Source: Catonia carolina (Eukaryota > Arthropoda > Insecta > Hemiptera > Achilidae). Taken from it: 64,000 bases of DNA. The DNA lies in assembly GCA_035578175.1 (NCBI GenBank), contig JAQMRL010000040.1, forward strand, positions 248,001-312,000, given 5' to 3'. Each line of letters opens with the position of its first letter. Within the stretch, counting starts at the first letter, position 1. Below the pieces are notes generated by a model that made no database searches, was not told where the DNA came from, and saw only the letters and a program-made list of their open reading frames with translations. The translations under genes and the position numbers were made by a program. Positions 8,440 to 15,145 of the stretch are shown here, piece by piece.

Positions 8440-8628
8440 TCACAGACGTAGATCTCCTTTTATAAGCCCCAGCTCTTTGAGCTCTTCGACTATTGAATTT
8501 ATCTCGCTGTCGTGACCCGTATGGCCTGAGTCTTTAGAAGCTACGAGGAGTCTAAGCCTGTCGCACAGCTCGTTGGGATCGTCGAAATATACGTACTCAG
8601 TCTTCCTGTTTCCGTTCAGCTCCATCAT
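8440..8628 (-). CDS. Small conserved Polinton protein (62 aa)
   Basis: Starts with ATG at 8628 (a second Met follows at once) and ends TGA. The segment YVYFDDPNELCDRLRLLVASKDSGHTGHDSEI followed by ELKELGLI is one I recall from small proteins of many insect Polintons, where it sits beside the same genes; no function is known to me. Predicted mostly helical. It is packed tightly with its neighbours, which suggests co-transcription. Confidence 0.65.
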   Translation of the reverse strand: MMELNGNRKTEYVYFDDPNELCDRLRLLVASKDSGHTGHDSEINSIVEELKELGLIKGDLRL

Positions 8629-8647
8629 AGACCCGGCTCGTATACCC

Positions 8648-9732
8648 TTACCGCGCTTCGGCCGGTCCGGCTTCGGAGGGAAAAGCCGACTTATGATTGA
8701 AACGTACTTTTTCCCCTGTGTTGGCCTTCACTTGACATAGCGCTGAGTTGTTCCTTCTGTGGGCGCTTGTGGCGACCAATAAGTTTTTGTACTCCTCCAA
8801 GTCTTCTTCCGAGTAGATGAACGGGTCGGGTTTCCTTTTGAATATCAGCTCGTACAGACCAGGCGTGCCTGGGTACGACACGTCTCCGACGATTATCGAG
8901 TCGTCGGGCTTGAGTTGTACCGTAGAATCACCCATCACCAATTCGCTGCCTTCGAAGTGTACCCCGTATGTAGAATCCGTATTGTTGTCGGAGTCGGTGA
9001 TGGCCTCATGCATGTACCGACGGGCTAGACGTCCGGGAAACGTGTTCTTGACCCATATGGAAGCCCTGACTTTTCCTAGCGGCGTCGAAAGCAGCTCCTC
9101 TATAGTGGTAGGCGTGCTAAACTCCTCCTCATCGCGAGGTAGCTTACTCGTCGGGGTGGCCTGCGGTCTGGAAGCGTCCCTCACCTCAGCGGAATTCCCG
9201 ACAGTTGCATCAACCTCCGTCAACTCCACTGGGAGGCTGACGCTCGTATCCATCTCTTCCATCCTATGGGGGTCTCCCGTATCCATCGGTTCATCCGCGG
9301 TCTTCTTCTTAGTATGCCGAGGTCCGAACCCGTCGCTCCCCCTCTTCACATTGGAATGCCTGTAGGGTCCGGTCATCAGATCCTTCCATGAGTCGTCGAT
9401 ACTTTCACCTGCGACTCTGTCTTCTTCGTCATCATCATCGTCAAGAGCTTCAACCCGTCTAGAATACCGCTTTTCAGGGTTCGTCCTAACAGGCTTCAAT
9501 ACTCCCTACGCTTTACTCCCTTCAACGGTTCGCTCGTTGATGAAGGGTCGGTCTCGGCTTTCTTCTCGTTCAACAGCTTCGATAAGGGGTCGGTTAGCGG
9601 TTTGAGCAGCTTCTGTATCCTGAGATCTTCCTCAGTCAAGCCATGCTTCAGAATTAGCTGCTTCTCTCTTATTCTCCTGCGCAACTCTGCAATCTGCAGC
9701 ACTACATTCTCGTCGACCGGTCTCGAAGCCAT
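8648..9732 (-). pseudogene. Coiled-coil plus DUF8207-like Polinton protein, split by a frameshift
   Basis: Two frames: 9732-9496 (78 aa; ATG, charged coiled coil with LRIQKLLKPLTDPLSKLL) and 9499-8648 (acidic, DE-rich region, then a conserved domain with STYGVHFEGSELVMGDS and GTPGLYELIFKRKPDPFIY, YKNLLVATSAHRR). I recall the second domain as DUF8207, which in other insect Polintons is preceded by the KPxxxPLxxL coiled coil in one protein. Here the first frame ends in TGA at 9496-9498 and the second starts in the overlapping -1 frame with no ATG for 41 codons. No classic slippery heptamer is visible, so a mutation is more likely than programmed shifting. Function unknown; probably virion-associated. 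Confidence 0.65.
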
Positions 9733-9772
9733 CTCCTCGTCTATTAACGCAGTCCCCTTTCCACTACCGTCA

Positions 9773-9779
9773 ATATATA
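9773..9779 (-). promoter_or_regulatory. TATA-like box before the coiled-coil gene
   Basis: TATATAT on the minus strand, 47 nt before the ATG at 9732; a start 31 nt downstream would leave a leader of about 16 nt. Confidence 0.45.
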
Positions 9780-9796
9780 CACGACCTGCGACAGTA

Positions 9797-9940
9797 CAGC
9801 TTTTTCCTGCTTATTCCTGCTAGCTGCGCAGCTTTTTCCTGCTTATTCCTGCTAGCTGCGCAGCTTTTTCCTGCTTATTCCTGCTAGCTGCGCAGCTTTT
9901 TCCTGCTTATTCCTGCTAGCTGCGCAGCTTTTTCCTGCTT
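9797..9940 (-). repeat. 32-bp minisatellite with a perfect 12-bp palindrome
   Basis: Four full identical copies (9797-9924) and one partial. Each copy joint contains AGCTGCGCAGCT, a perfect palindrome. The array lies at the 3' end of the ATPase gene and supplies its last codons and stop. Confidence 0.95.
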
Positions 9941-10348
9941 TTTCTGGTACTGTACCACGTTGTGTTGTTTCTCGCATACAACATCGTCAAAGATCATCAC
10001 GGAATTGGGCTCTACCTCTTCCGGAGGCGGGACTTGCGCATTGTCGCTTAATTCGTGATAGTCTACGCCCTCCATATCATGAAACACCCGCTCCAAAAAC
10101 CTATACTTGGGTTGGTGCAGAGATTTTGAAAATACGTACACATTGCAGAACCTCAGCCCGTTGGGGTCGAACAGTAGGTTGATTATTGCGTTTGTCTTGC
10201 CGCAATTTGACGGTCCTACGGCCAAACATCTGATACTATTCGGCAGGAGGCGACCGTGTCTGTTTCTCATTTCGCCTATTTCTCCCGACTCGATAAGCAC
10301 ATCTAAGTTGACGACAGGGAGTTTCTCTTTCTCCTCCCTACACCTCAT
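9884..10348 (-). pseudogene. Packaging ATPase (FtsK/HerA type), C-terminus replaced by minisatellite
   Basis: Genome-packaging ATPase of the A32/FtsK-HerA group. Walker A is GPSNCGKT (residues 45-52) and Walker B is SVMIFDD (about 116-122), followed by VVCEKQHNV. At about residue 136 the sequence runs into the 32-bp minisatellite, which encodes AAQLAGISRKKLRS and a stop. Family members continue for roughly another hundred residues that include the arginine finger and sensor motifs, so the protein is truncated and probably inactive. Starts with ATG at 10348; a TATATAAG box overlaps the stop codon of the integrase gene upstream. Confidence 0.85.
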
Positions 10349-10383
10349 TTTGCGCTAGTAACCGATAAACCTACATTACAGCT

Positions 10384-10391
10384 CTTATATA
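10384..10391 (-). promoter_or_regulatory. TATA box for ATPase overlapping integrase stop
   Basis: TATATAAG on the minus strand, 43 nt before the ATPase ATG. It shares bases with the integrase TAA (10385-10387), so the promoter is packed into the end of the upstream gene. Predicted leader is about 12 nt. Confidence 0.5.
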
Positions 10392-11311
10392 AGGTCTTTC
10401 TTGTCGATCCATGAATCGTGACTCTTGTCATGCCCTAACCACCTGACCGGCAACCTGTCACCTTTTCTCCTCAATACCTTCTCAACGAGGAATACGTCAC
10501 CGTATTTCGTCTTGCTCAGTTCTTGGGCGTAAAAACTACCTTTGATCACATGTCCTTTTTCGTCTTTGAGCGAGTATGTGACGGGACGGGTGTGCAAAAT
10601 ACGATCTACGGTAAACACCTCATTGGTCCAATTGGGTATGTAACCCTTGTCGAAAGTCTTTTTGTACTTGCTGATCCTGACCTTATCTCCCTGCTCAAAC
10701 TTGACGGTTTGGGGAGCGCGTTTCTTACGAGTATTGGACAATATATTTCTTAGCACCTCACCTTCGTTCCTCTTATTTACATCCACAGGTTTGAAACCTA
10801 TAGTCCTGTGAGACCTGTTATTGTATTGAGACAGGAGGTCGTCTAAAAGACCTATCCAAACGTAATTGCCCCGTTCTGTAAACTTTCTCCACATCATCTC
10901 CTTCAGCGTCCTGTTGAACCGCTCTACTATCGAGGCCTTCTTCGGAGAGTAAGTGGAGTAGTGGTTGATCTCGTGCTTGGACAGCAAGGAACTCACAGAC
11001 GCGTTATACCACTCTTTACCCTCGTCGGTATGAAAATGGCGCATCTTGTGTTTTTTCAGTATGGGACCGAGAGCTCTAGCGACTTCTTCAGCCGTCTTGC
11101 TCTTGAGCGGTACGGCAATAGCAAATTTAGAAAAACAATTTATTACTGTCATTATGTATCTGTAGCCCTTATTGACTCTGGGGTATGGGATCATCTCGAC
11201 CAGATCGGCCTGATACAAGTCGTCGATACCCTTCAGCTCTACGTTTCTGGTGGGATAGTTCCTGCGGGCTTGCTTGTGAAGCTCGCGCGCTATACAACTT
11301 CTCAAGCTCAT
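10385..11311 (-). CDS. Retroviral-type integrase (rve) with C-terminal chromodomain
   Basis: DDE integrase that would insert the element. From the first ATG (11311): LHKQARRNYPTR linker, then YQADLVEM (first catalytic Asp, residue 36), FHTDEGKEW (Asp 96) and SIVERFNRTLK (Glu 130), a D-x33-E spacing as in Polintons. Further on come YNNRSHRTIGFKP, an SH3-like region (FEQGDKVRISKYKK, about residue 210) and a C-terminal chromodomain (VEKVLRRKGDRLPVRWLGH). The usual N-terminal zinc-binding region of Polinton integrases seems short or missing. The catalytic core is intact. The frame extends 8 codons upstream without ATG. Confidence 0.93.
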   Translation of the reverse strand: MSLRSCIARELHKQARRNYPTRNVELKGIDDLYQADLVEMIPYPRVNKGYRYIMTVINCFSKFAIAVPLKSKTAEEVARALGPILKKHKMRHFHTDEGKEWYNASVSSLLSKHEINHYSTYSPKKASIVERFNRTLKEMMWRKFTERGNYVWIGLLDDLLSQYNNRSHRTIGFKPVDVNKRNEGEVLRNILSNTRKKRAPQTVKFEQGDKVRISKYKKTFDKGYIPNWTNEVFTVDRILHTRPVTYSLKDEKGHVIKGSFYAQELSKTKYGDVFLVEKVLRRKGDRLPVRWLGHDKSHDSWIDKKDLI

Positions 11312-11337
11312 CGTGTGTTGCACTGAGAGCGACACTG

Positions 11338-11343
11338 CTTATA
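11338..11343 (-). promoter_or_regulatory. TATA-like box before integrase
   Basis: TATAAG on the minus strand 32 nt before the ATG, giving an almost leaderless transcript if used; weaker case than those of the ATPase and coiled-coil genes. Confidence 0.35.
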
Positions 11344-11458
11344 TCTAGGTTAAATAAGGATTTTGAAAGGAAAAGACGTTTTTTTTATATACATACATTT
11401 ATTAATTAAATATTACAGCCTTCGATTTTTTATTTAACAACTGACGATATGAAGAGGC

Positions 11459-12323
11459 CTAGATCAACCACCTTCGGTTTATTCTCTTGCGAGTTTTTCT
11501 TCTTCTATTTACTAACGGACAATATGGCGAAGCCTTCCTATGTTCGGTGTCTGGATCGTCGTCGACTCGCCATTGATATAGCTCTACGCCGCATTCGATA
11601 CATGCAGTGACGTCTAGTATACCCGTATAGTAGAACCCCGATTTTACGAGGTCGTTCACCCGAGGAGATTCATGAGGCCACAGGCCACTTCTGAAATGTT
11701 TCTTTTAAAATTATTTCGGAGACTTCTGCGACATCTTGGAAAAATCTGTAACATTCCATTACTTCTTTGCCTAAACTACATTCCGGACTCGAGAGGATGT
11801 GATTTTTACTCGCGTGTAGTAGAGTGGTATCGGAAGAGTTCCACCATCCACATTCTTTACAAGTCGCGTGATTGGAGTCTGAGCAGTGGATCAGACCGCA
11901 TCTTTCGAGGTCGGGTTTATCAGCATCCATCATCCTACGGCTCAACAGTACCATTTTTACAAACATGGTCGATGTCGAACACAAGGCTGTCGACGTAGTC
12001 TTTGAGCGAATCTGTCAAGGTGAAGAACGAAATAGGCGAAGGCAAATCTAGCAGGAGCTCTAGCGGATCGAGGTAATGCACGAAGGCTTGTGGGAACGTC
12101 CCCTCAATTATCCTGTAGATTTCCTCCGAACACTCGATGTCGCCTAGTACGCAGCTTATCCGCCAGTTGTCGCTGTAAATGGCTCCTTCCGAGGAACAAT
12201 TCAGGAAACATGCGTTCGAGGGTCTTCCGGGTCGAATAGACTAGAATTCTGTGCTGTAGTTCTAGCAGCTCTTTCCGAAACCGTATTAGTCTCCTGCGGT
12301 ACTCTTCCTCCTTTCGTCGACGC
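11459..12323 (-). pseudogene. IAP-like gene with two BIR domains, several frame breaks
   Basis: Inhibitor-of-apoptosis type zinc-binding repeats. BIR-1 (about 11750-11910): CKEC-x16-H-x6-C. BIR-2 (about 11500-11660): GFYYTG, then CIEC-x16-H-x6-C, ending with a basic tail. Both keep the exact CxxC-x16-H-x6-C spacing. The two lie in different frames, joined near 11670 by a stop and a shift; a third frame open from about 12240 to 11960 precedes BIR-1 with no ATG. A splice acceptor, TTTGTCATTGTTGCAG, ends at 12324, so the exon probably started at 12323. No RING follows; a RING is in a separate gene at 13265-13759. Baculovirus and insect IAPs block caspases; this copy is likely broken. Confidence 0.75.
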
Positions 12324-12341
12324 CTGCAACAATGACAAAAA
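12324..12341 (-). promoter_or_regulatory. Splice acceptor before IAP-like gene
   Basis: A T-rich tract followed by TTGCAG (AG 12325-12324) on the minus strand, in the same arrangement as the acceptors of the other right-block genes, but no ATG follows closely. Confidence 0.45.
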
Positions 12342-12347
12342 AGATTA

Positions 12348-12701
12348 CTAGCGCCTATCGCAAAATTCGCACATCGCGTAGGCTAACAGTAATACGTGGT
12401 TTACGTGTGAAGCTCTGTTGTTCCTCTCGTAGCAGGTCTGCAATCGGTATTGGCTGTTGAACTTGCATATGTCTTCATCGCAATGAGATCTTAGCGTCCT
12501 GTAATACCCCCTATCCATCTCTGCGCTGAAATCACGAGTCATATTGTAGCCGAACAGGGACGACACGCACCACTTTATGTGCATTATAGTGCCCAGGTCT
12601 AAGTATTGGACCCTCATATTGTGGTACTCCTCGAGACTTATAGCCGTTGCGGCCGAGACGAAGAGGAGCACGAGGACTAAAGGTGTTGACTTGGATGCCA
12701 T
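12348..12701 (-). CDS. Secreted Cys-rich protein (117 aa), unknown
   Basis: Clear signal peptide: MASK, then a hydrophobic stretch LVLVLLFVSAATA, with likely cleavage before ISLEEY. The mature part of about 97 residues has six Cys (WC, HCDEDIC, TC, MCEFC), and one N-glycosylation site (NMTR), so it is probably disulfide-bonded and secreted. I recognise no family. A splice acceptor GTCGTTACAG ends 2 nt before the ATG (AG 12704-12703), like those of its neighbours. Sitting among the IAP-like, CHHC and RING genes, it may act on host cells from outside; that is inference from place only. Confidence 0.7.
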   Translation of the reverse strand: MASKSTPLVLVLLFVSAATAISLEEYHNMRVQYLDLGTIMHIKWCVSSLFGYNMTRDFSAEMDRGYYRTLRSHCDEDICKFNSQYRLQTCYERNNRASHVNHVLLLAYAMCEFCDRR

Positions 12702-12812
12702 TCTGTAACGACTGTGAACAGTAACCTACTTACAGCTAATTTATATAATCTGTATATTTACATATGATTGGAGCTCTTCATCGCCGTCCAATGGTAATTC
12801 GTCTACGATCGC

Positions 12813-13016
12813 CTAAGAATACATACACTCCTTGGTGATGTGCCGCGTCCACAAGTGCGGCTCTATATAATGCGTCCTGTTAAATATGCACTTTATACGG
12901 TCAGTCCTCCCGTTCTCCTTCCAACAGTCGGCGGTGTGCCGTATCAGGTCATTGGGTGTGAACAAGTGATTCCTGCTGAAAGGACAATCAAGGTACCGGG
13001 TGCTGAATGCAGACAT
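12813..13016 (-). CDS. Tandem CHHC zinc-finger protein, GTSF1/U11-48K-like (67 aa)
   Basis: Two CHHC fingers fill the protein. Finger 1: C11-x5-H17-x9-H27-x3-C31, the exact U11-48K/GTSF1 spacing. Finger 2: C43-x5-H49-x9-H59-x4-C64, one residue longer at the end. Hydrophobic positions and the CPF/CIF starts match the family. Cellular members with two N-terminal fingers are GTSF1/Asterix proteins, which bind RNA and help PIWI-type silencing; U11-48K binds the U12-type 5' splice site. Here the acidic GTSF1 tail is absent. ATG at 13016 lies 1 nt after a strong acceptor (GGTTTATTTTCAG, AG 13019-13018). A role against host piRNA silencing is a tempting inference, untested. Confidence 0.72.
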   Translation of the reverse strand: MSAFSTRYLDCPFSRNHLFTPNDLIRHTADCWKENGRTDRIKCIFNRTHYIEPHLWTRHITKECMYS

Positions 13017-13264
13017 CCTGAAAATAAACCAAAATTTACGTTGTCAACTCTAACCTACAAATAATTATGGTGTTGTAAATTTAGTTACAAGTTCTGTTTC
13101 CGTCTTACCTTTCAATAGTTATCAACTGGTCGTGGTCTCTCCGTTGGTCCGACACCTAATTTTATGTCTCCGCCTCGGATTCTGAAACAAATAACACGTT
13201 GTAACAGCGATCGTTCAGGATGTATTTACTTTTTTCTTATTGGTACACGATAAAACTTCTAACC
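13017..13264 (-). other. Spacer/intron between RING and CHHC genes
   Basis: AT-rich with no credible gene; probably 3' UTR of the RING gene and intron sequence for the CHHC gene. Confidence 0.4.
13018..13031 (-). promoter_or_regulatory. Splice acceptor 1 nt before CHHC gene ATG
   Basis: GGTTTATTTTCAG/G-ATG on the minus strand: pyrimidine-rich tract, AG, one base, then the start codon. Confidence 0.55.
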
Positions 13265-13759
13265 TCACAGGAAGATTGCTATATTTCCTTCAATCCGTTT
13301 CCTACACTTGGGACATTGCCGCAGGTTCAGCCAACACACTGTACATGTCACATGTCGACATGGTAGCAGCACACGGTTCGGCACTCTGTCCAAACATACC
13401 GGACATCTGACGACGTTCGGATGGTTGTAGCAGGCTCTACATAATGAGGGCGGTGGAGGTGAGGGTGATGGGGAATGTGACGCGTGTTGAGATAACATAG
13501 ATGGTGTTGGTGAAGCAGACAAAATGGATAGTGTTGGTGAAGTAGACAAAATGGGGTCCCTCTGCAACGTGGGCGGAGGCACATCACGGTGAATGATTAC
13601 TGTGTCCTCATCTTCCTCCATCCACTCTGGGTAGTTGGTCACAAACTCCAGCAAGGATGGAGAACCTCCACGCGATGTTTGAGGAACCTCTTCATCCGGA
13701 TCGACACCCTCTAACAACCCGTCTATTTGGGCGGGTGTTAGCCCTTCATTATGTGACAT
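13265..13759 (-). CDS. RING-finger protein with IAP-type C-terminal RING (164 aa)
   Basis: Likely E3 ubiquitin ligase. The C-terminal RING (about residues 118-158) is CPVC-x11-CRH-x2-C-x2-C-x6-CPKC, the C3HC4 pattern of IAP proteins, preceded by another Cys pair (CRAC). The N-terminal half is acidic (DGLLEGVDPDEEV, EWMEEDEDTVI), followed by Ser/Pro repeats including a doubled ILSTSPTLS/ILSASPTPS segment. There is no BIR domain in this gene; BIR domains lie 1.3 kb downstream in another gene. ATG at 13759 follows the acceptor ATTTTGTTATAG, with a perfect TACTAAC branch-point sequence (13781-13775) 13 nt before it. Confidence 0.82.
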   Translation of the reverse strand: MSHNEGLTPAQIDGLLEGVDPDEEVPQTSRGGSPSLLEFVTNYPEWMEEDEDTVIIHRDVPPPTLQRDPILSTSPTLSILSASPTPSMLSQHASHSPSPSPPPPSLCRACYNHPNVVRCPVCLDRVPNRVLLPCRHVTCTVCWLNLRQCPKCRKRIEGNIAIFL

Positions 13760-13761
13760 CT

Positions 13762-13781
13762 CTATAACAAAATAGTTAGTA
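13762..13781 (-). promoter_or_regulatory. Branch point and splice acceptor before RING gene
   Basis: TACTAAC, then a T-rich tract and TATAG, within 20 nt, on the minus strand; the AG is at 13763-13762, or alternatively the next AG directly before ATG. Confidence 0.6.
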
Positions 13782-13822
13782 TGTAAATACCGTATGTATT
13801 ATACAAAATAGCATAGAGACTT

Positions 13823-13948
13823 TTATTTTGAGATTGATGTGGCGCTACACTCACCTACTATCATGACGTAGATTTTGTATAGCAGGTAAAACAGTACTAT
13901 GAACAATAACGCTATAACGCATAAGAATATTGTTATAGCGTAAATCAT
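13823..13948 (-). CDS. Small single-pass membrane protein (41 aa)
   Basis: ATG at 13948 is 1 nt after the acceptor TTTTCTGTTGACAG (AG 13951-13950). The product is almost entirely one hydrophobic helix, IYAITIFLCVIALLFIVL followed by FYLLYKIYVMIV, then a short polar tail. No family recognised; such small hydrophobic proteins in viruses often act as channels or membrane anchors, but that is only an analogy. The frame is open upstream to 14047, but the acceptor and the AT-rich nature of that stretch favour the short form. It is the gene nearest to the leader in the right terminal repeat. Confidence 0.55.
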   Translation of the reverse strand: MIYAITIFLCVIALLFIVLFYLLYKIYVMIVGECSATSISK

Positions 13949-14048
13949 GCTGTCAACAGAAAATATAAAACGATTTTTAATACTACTACGTTCTAAGTTC
14001 AACATACAACTAAAAGTCTTAATTTTATAAAAAGATTTTAAGTTCAAA

Positions 14049-14364
14049 TTTATTTAATTCTACGTTTAAGTCAATATCGGAAATTGTTATTCCGTATTTA
14101 TAATAGTAAACGCTAAAACTGGTGTTGTTACGGTTGTTGTTGTTGCTGTACCAACAACGGCTAAAACTGGTGTTGTTGCTGTACCGACAACGTATTACCC
14201 ATCATTAAATTCGTATGAGGTTCTACGTCTTAATTTTATAAACAAATTTTAGGTTTTAATTTTTATAAAAGATTCAAAGTGCATATTTTATAAAAGTGCT
14301 AAAGTCTTTTAAAATTTAAAAATATTTAAAGTTCAATTTGATTGCTTAAAGTAGAATAAAACTC
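14049..14364 (-). other. Leader intron of Polinton-1 right block, with short direct repeats
   Basis: AT-rich with a doubled CTAAAACTGGTGTTGTT segment (about 14113 and 14161) and GTT/AACAAC runs. No gene. It lies between the leader donor (GT 14366-14365) and the first acceptor (13950), so it would be intronic. Confidence 0.5.
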
Positions 14365-14458
14365 ACCTTCAATTAACAGCAGGTAGAGAAGAAGAAGAAA
14401 AACGGTGTCGAGTGTCGTCTAGCAGCGTAGAGCGGTTTACGACTGGCAGTAGAGTTAT
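14365..14458 (-). promoter_or_regulatory. Right-end leader exon and splice donor
   Basis: Predicted leader from the A at 14458 to 14367 (92 nt, no long frame), ending in TTGAAG/GTGAGT, an ideal donor with GT at 14366-14365. The leader shares a CCCATCG block and the donor context with the Polinton-2 leader (21113-21186). Confidence 0.6.
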
Positions 14459-14481
14459 GGTACGATGGGAAAATCGGTGCC

Positions 14482-14489
14482 CTTTTATA
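14482..14489 (-). promoter_or_regulatory. TATA box in right terminal repeat, driving right-block genes
   Basis: TATAAAAG on the minus strand. The A of CCATAAC lies 31 nt downstream, just as the A of TCATACC lies 31 nt from the TATA box in the Polinton-2 repeat (21082-21089). Confidence 0.65.
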
Positions 14490-14565
14490 CAGATAATTCT
14501 CCTATGCTAATGCATTGGAAACGCTGAGTCTGCGGTTCTGTACATAATGAGAATAACAAGCGGTA

Positions 14566-14773
14566 TGACGTCAACGGTTTTTTTAAGATTGAAACAAACA
14601 ACTTATCGCTGACTCGACGGCTCGTGACTTTAACGAATAATATGTTGCATCATCTAGAAAAATTAATTGCAATAAACAAGTTGCATCATCTAGAAAAATT
14701 AATTGCAATAAACAAGTTGCATCATCCCAATTAATAGTCTGGCGCGTGCATAGATAAAAAACGGATGACGTCA
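14566..14773. promoter_or_regulatory. Two CRE palindromes (TGACGTCA) in right terminal repeat
   Basis: Perfect TGACGTCA at 14566-14573 and 14766-14773. The same sites recur in the Polinton-2 repeat, twice in each duplicated half. They match the binding site of CREB/ATF bZIP factors. Confidence 0.6.
14644..14740. repeat. 36-bp tandem repeat in the terminal region
   Basis: GTTGCATCATCTAG-type units begin at 14644, 14680 and 14716 (third partial). They lie just inside the conserved terminal repeat and are single in Polinton-2. Confidence 0.85.
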
Positions 14774-15145
14774 ATGCAAATAAAACAAAGCATAGGGTGT
14801 TCCAAAACGAAATTTTCTAAATTTATATATTTCGGATCCCGAAAGAACCTAACGGTCGAAACCGGACGTAACGCGTTCTACAGAATGTCCGGATCCTGCG
14901 AGTACCTAAACCTTATTGATCCAACCGACAGGTCACGTGTTACAAGCGATCTCAGGTTCTATCGGGGATACGGCTACGGATTAAGGCTTATCTTGTAGAT
15001 CTCGATCTCCCGGTCAAGTGGGTACCACCAGCATCAAAATCGGTCCAGCCGTTGCGGAGCAAATCGAGTTTGGAACTTTGCCAAAATAATTTTTTTTTGA
15101 GGTCAAAGGTCAAGGTTGTGCCAGTACCGGCTTTTCTATACTACT
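14741..15145 (-). repeat. Polinton-1 right terminal inverted repeat (outer part)
   Basis: Reverse-complement matches with 19378-20580 of Polinton-2: the block from GGCGCGTGCATAGATAAAAAACGG through GGACCGATTTTGATG-like sequence to the AT-rich run and GAGGTCA, then ACCGGCTTTTCTAT at the end. The outermost bases read AGTAGTATAG from outside inward. Polinton termini usually begin with AG, which supports 15145 as the end. Confidence 0.8.

Larger units (their letters stand above)
1..15145 (+). mobile_element. Polinton-1: Polinton/Maverick (adintovirus-like) element, left end outside window
   Basis: A self-synthesising DNA transposon / integrated virus-like element. Family B polymerase, rve integrase, packaging ATPase, adenain-like protease, PLA2-domain protein and penton-like protein together diagnose the class. 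The right boundary is set at 15145 because the inverted terminal repeat shared with Polinton-2 continues to a CT end there (reading AGTAGTATAG inward on the other strand); an AGT repeat makes the exact end uncertain by 3 nt. Plus-strand genes fill the left third and minus-strand genes the rest, meeting tail to tail near 5.5-6.05 kb. Several genes carry frameshifts or truncations, so this is a decayed copy. Base composition is clearly more GC-rich than the flanking DNA. Confidence 0.93.

Noticed and set aside
8817..9365. 182-codon plus-strand frame
   Set aside because: Antisense of the DUF8207-like gene, which has clear family resemblance.
9797..9940. CRISPR array
   Set aside because: Units are directly adjacent with no spacers; a minisatellite in animal DNA.
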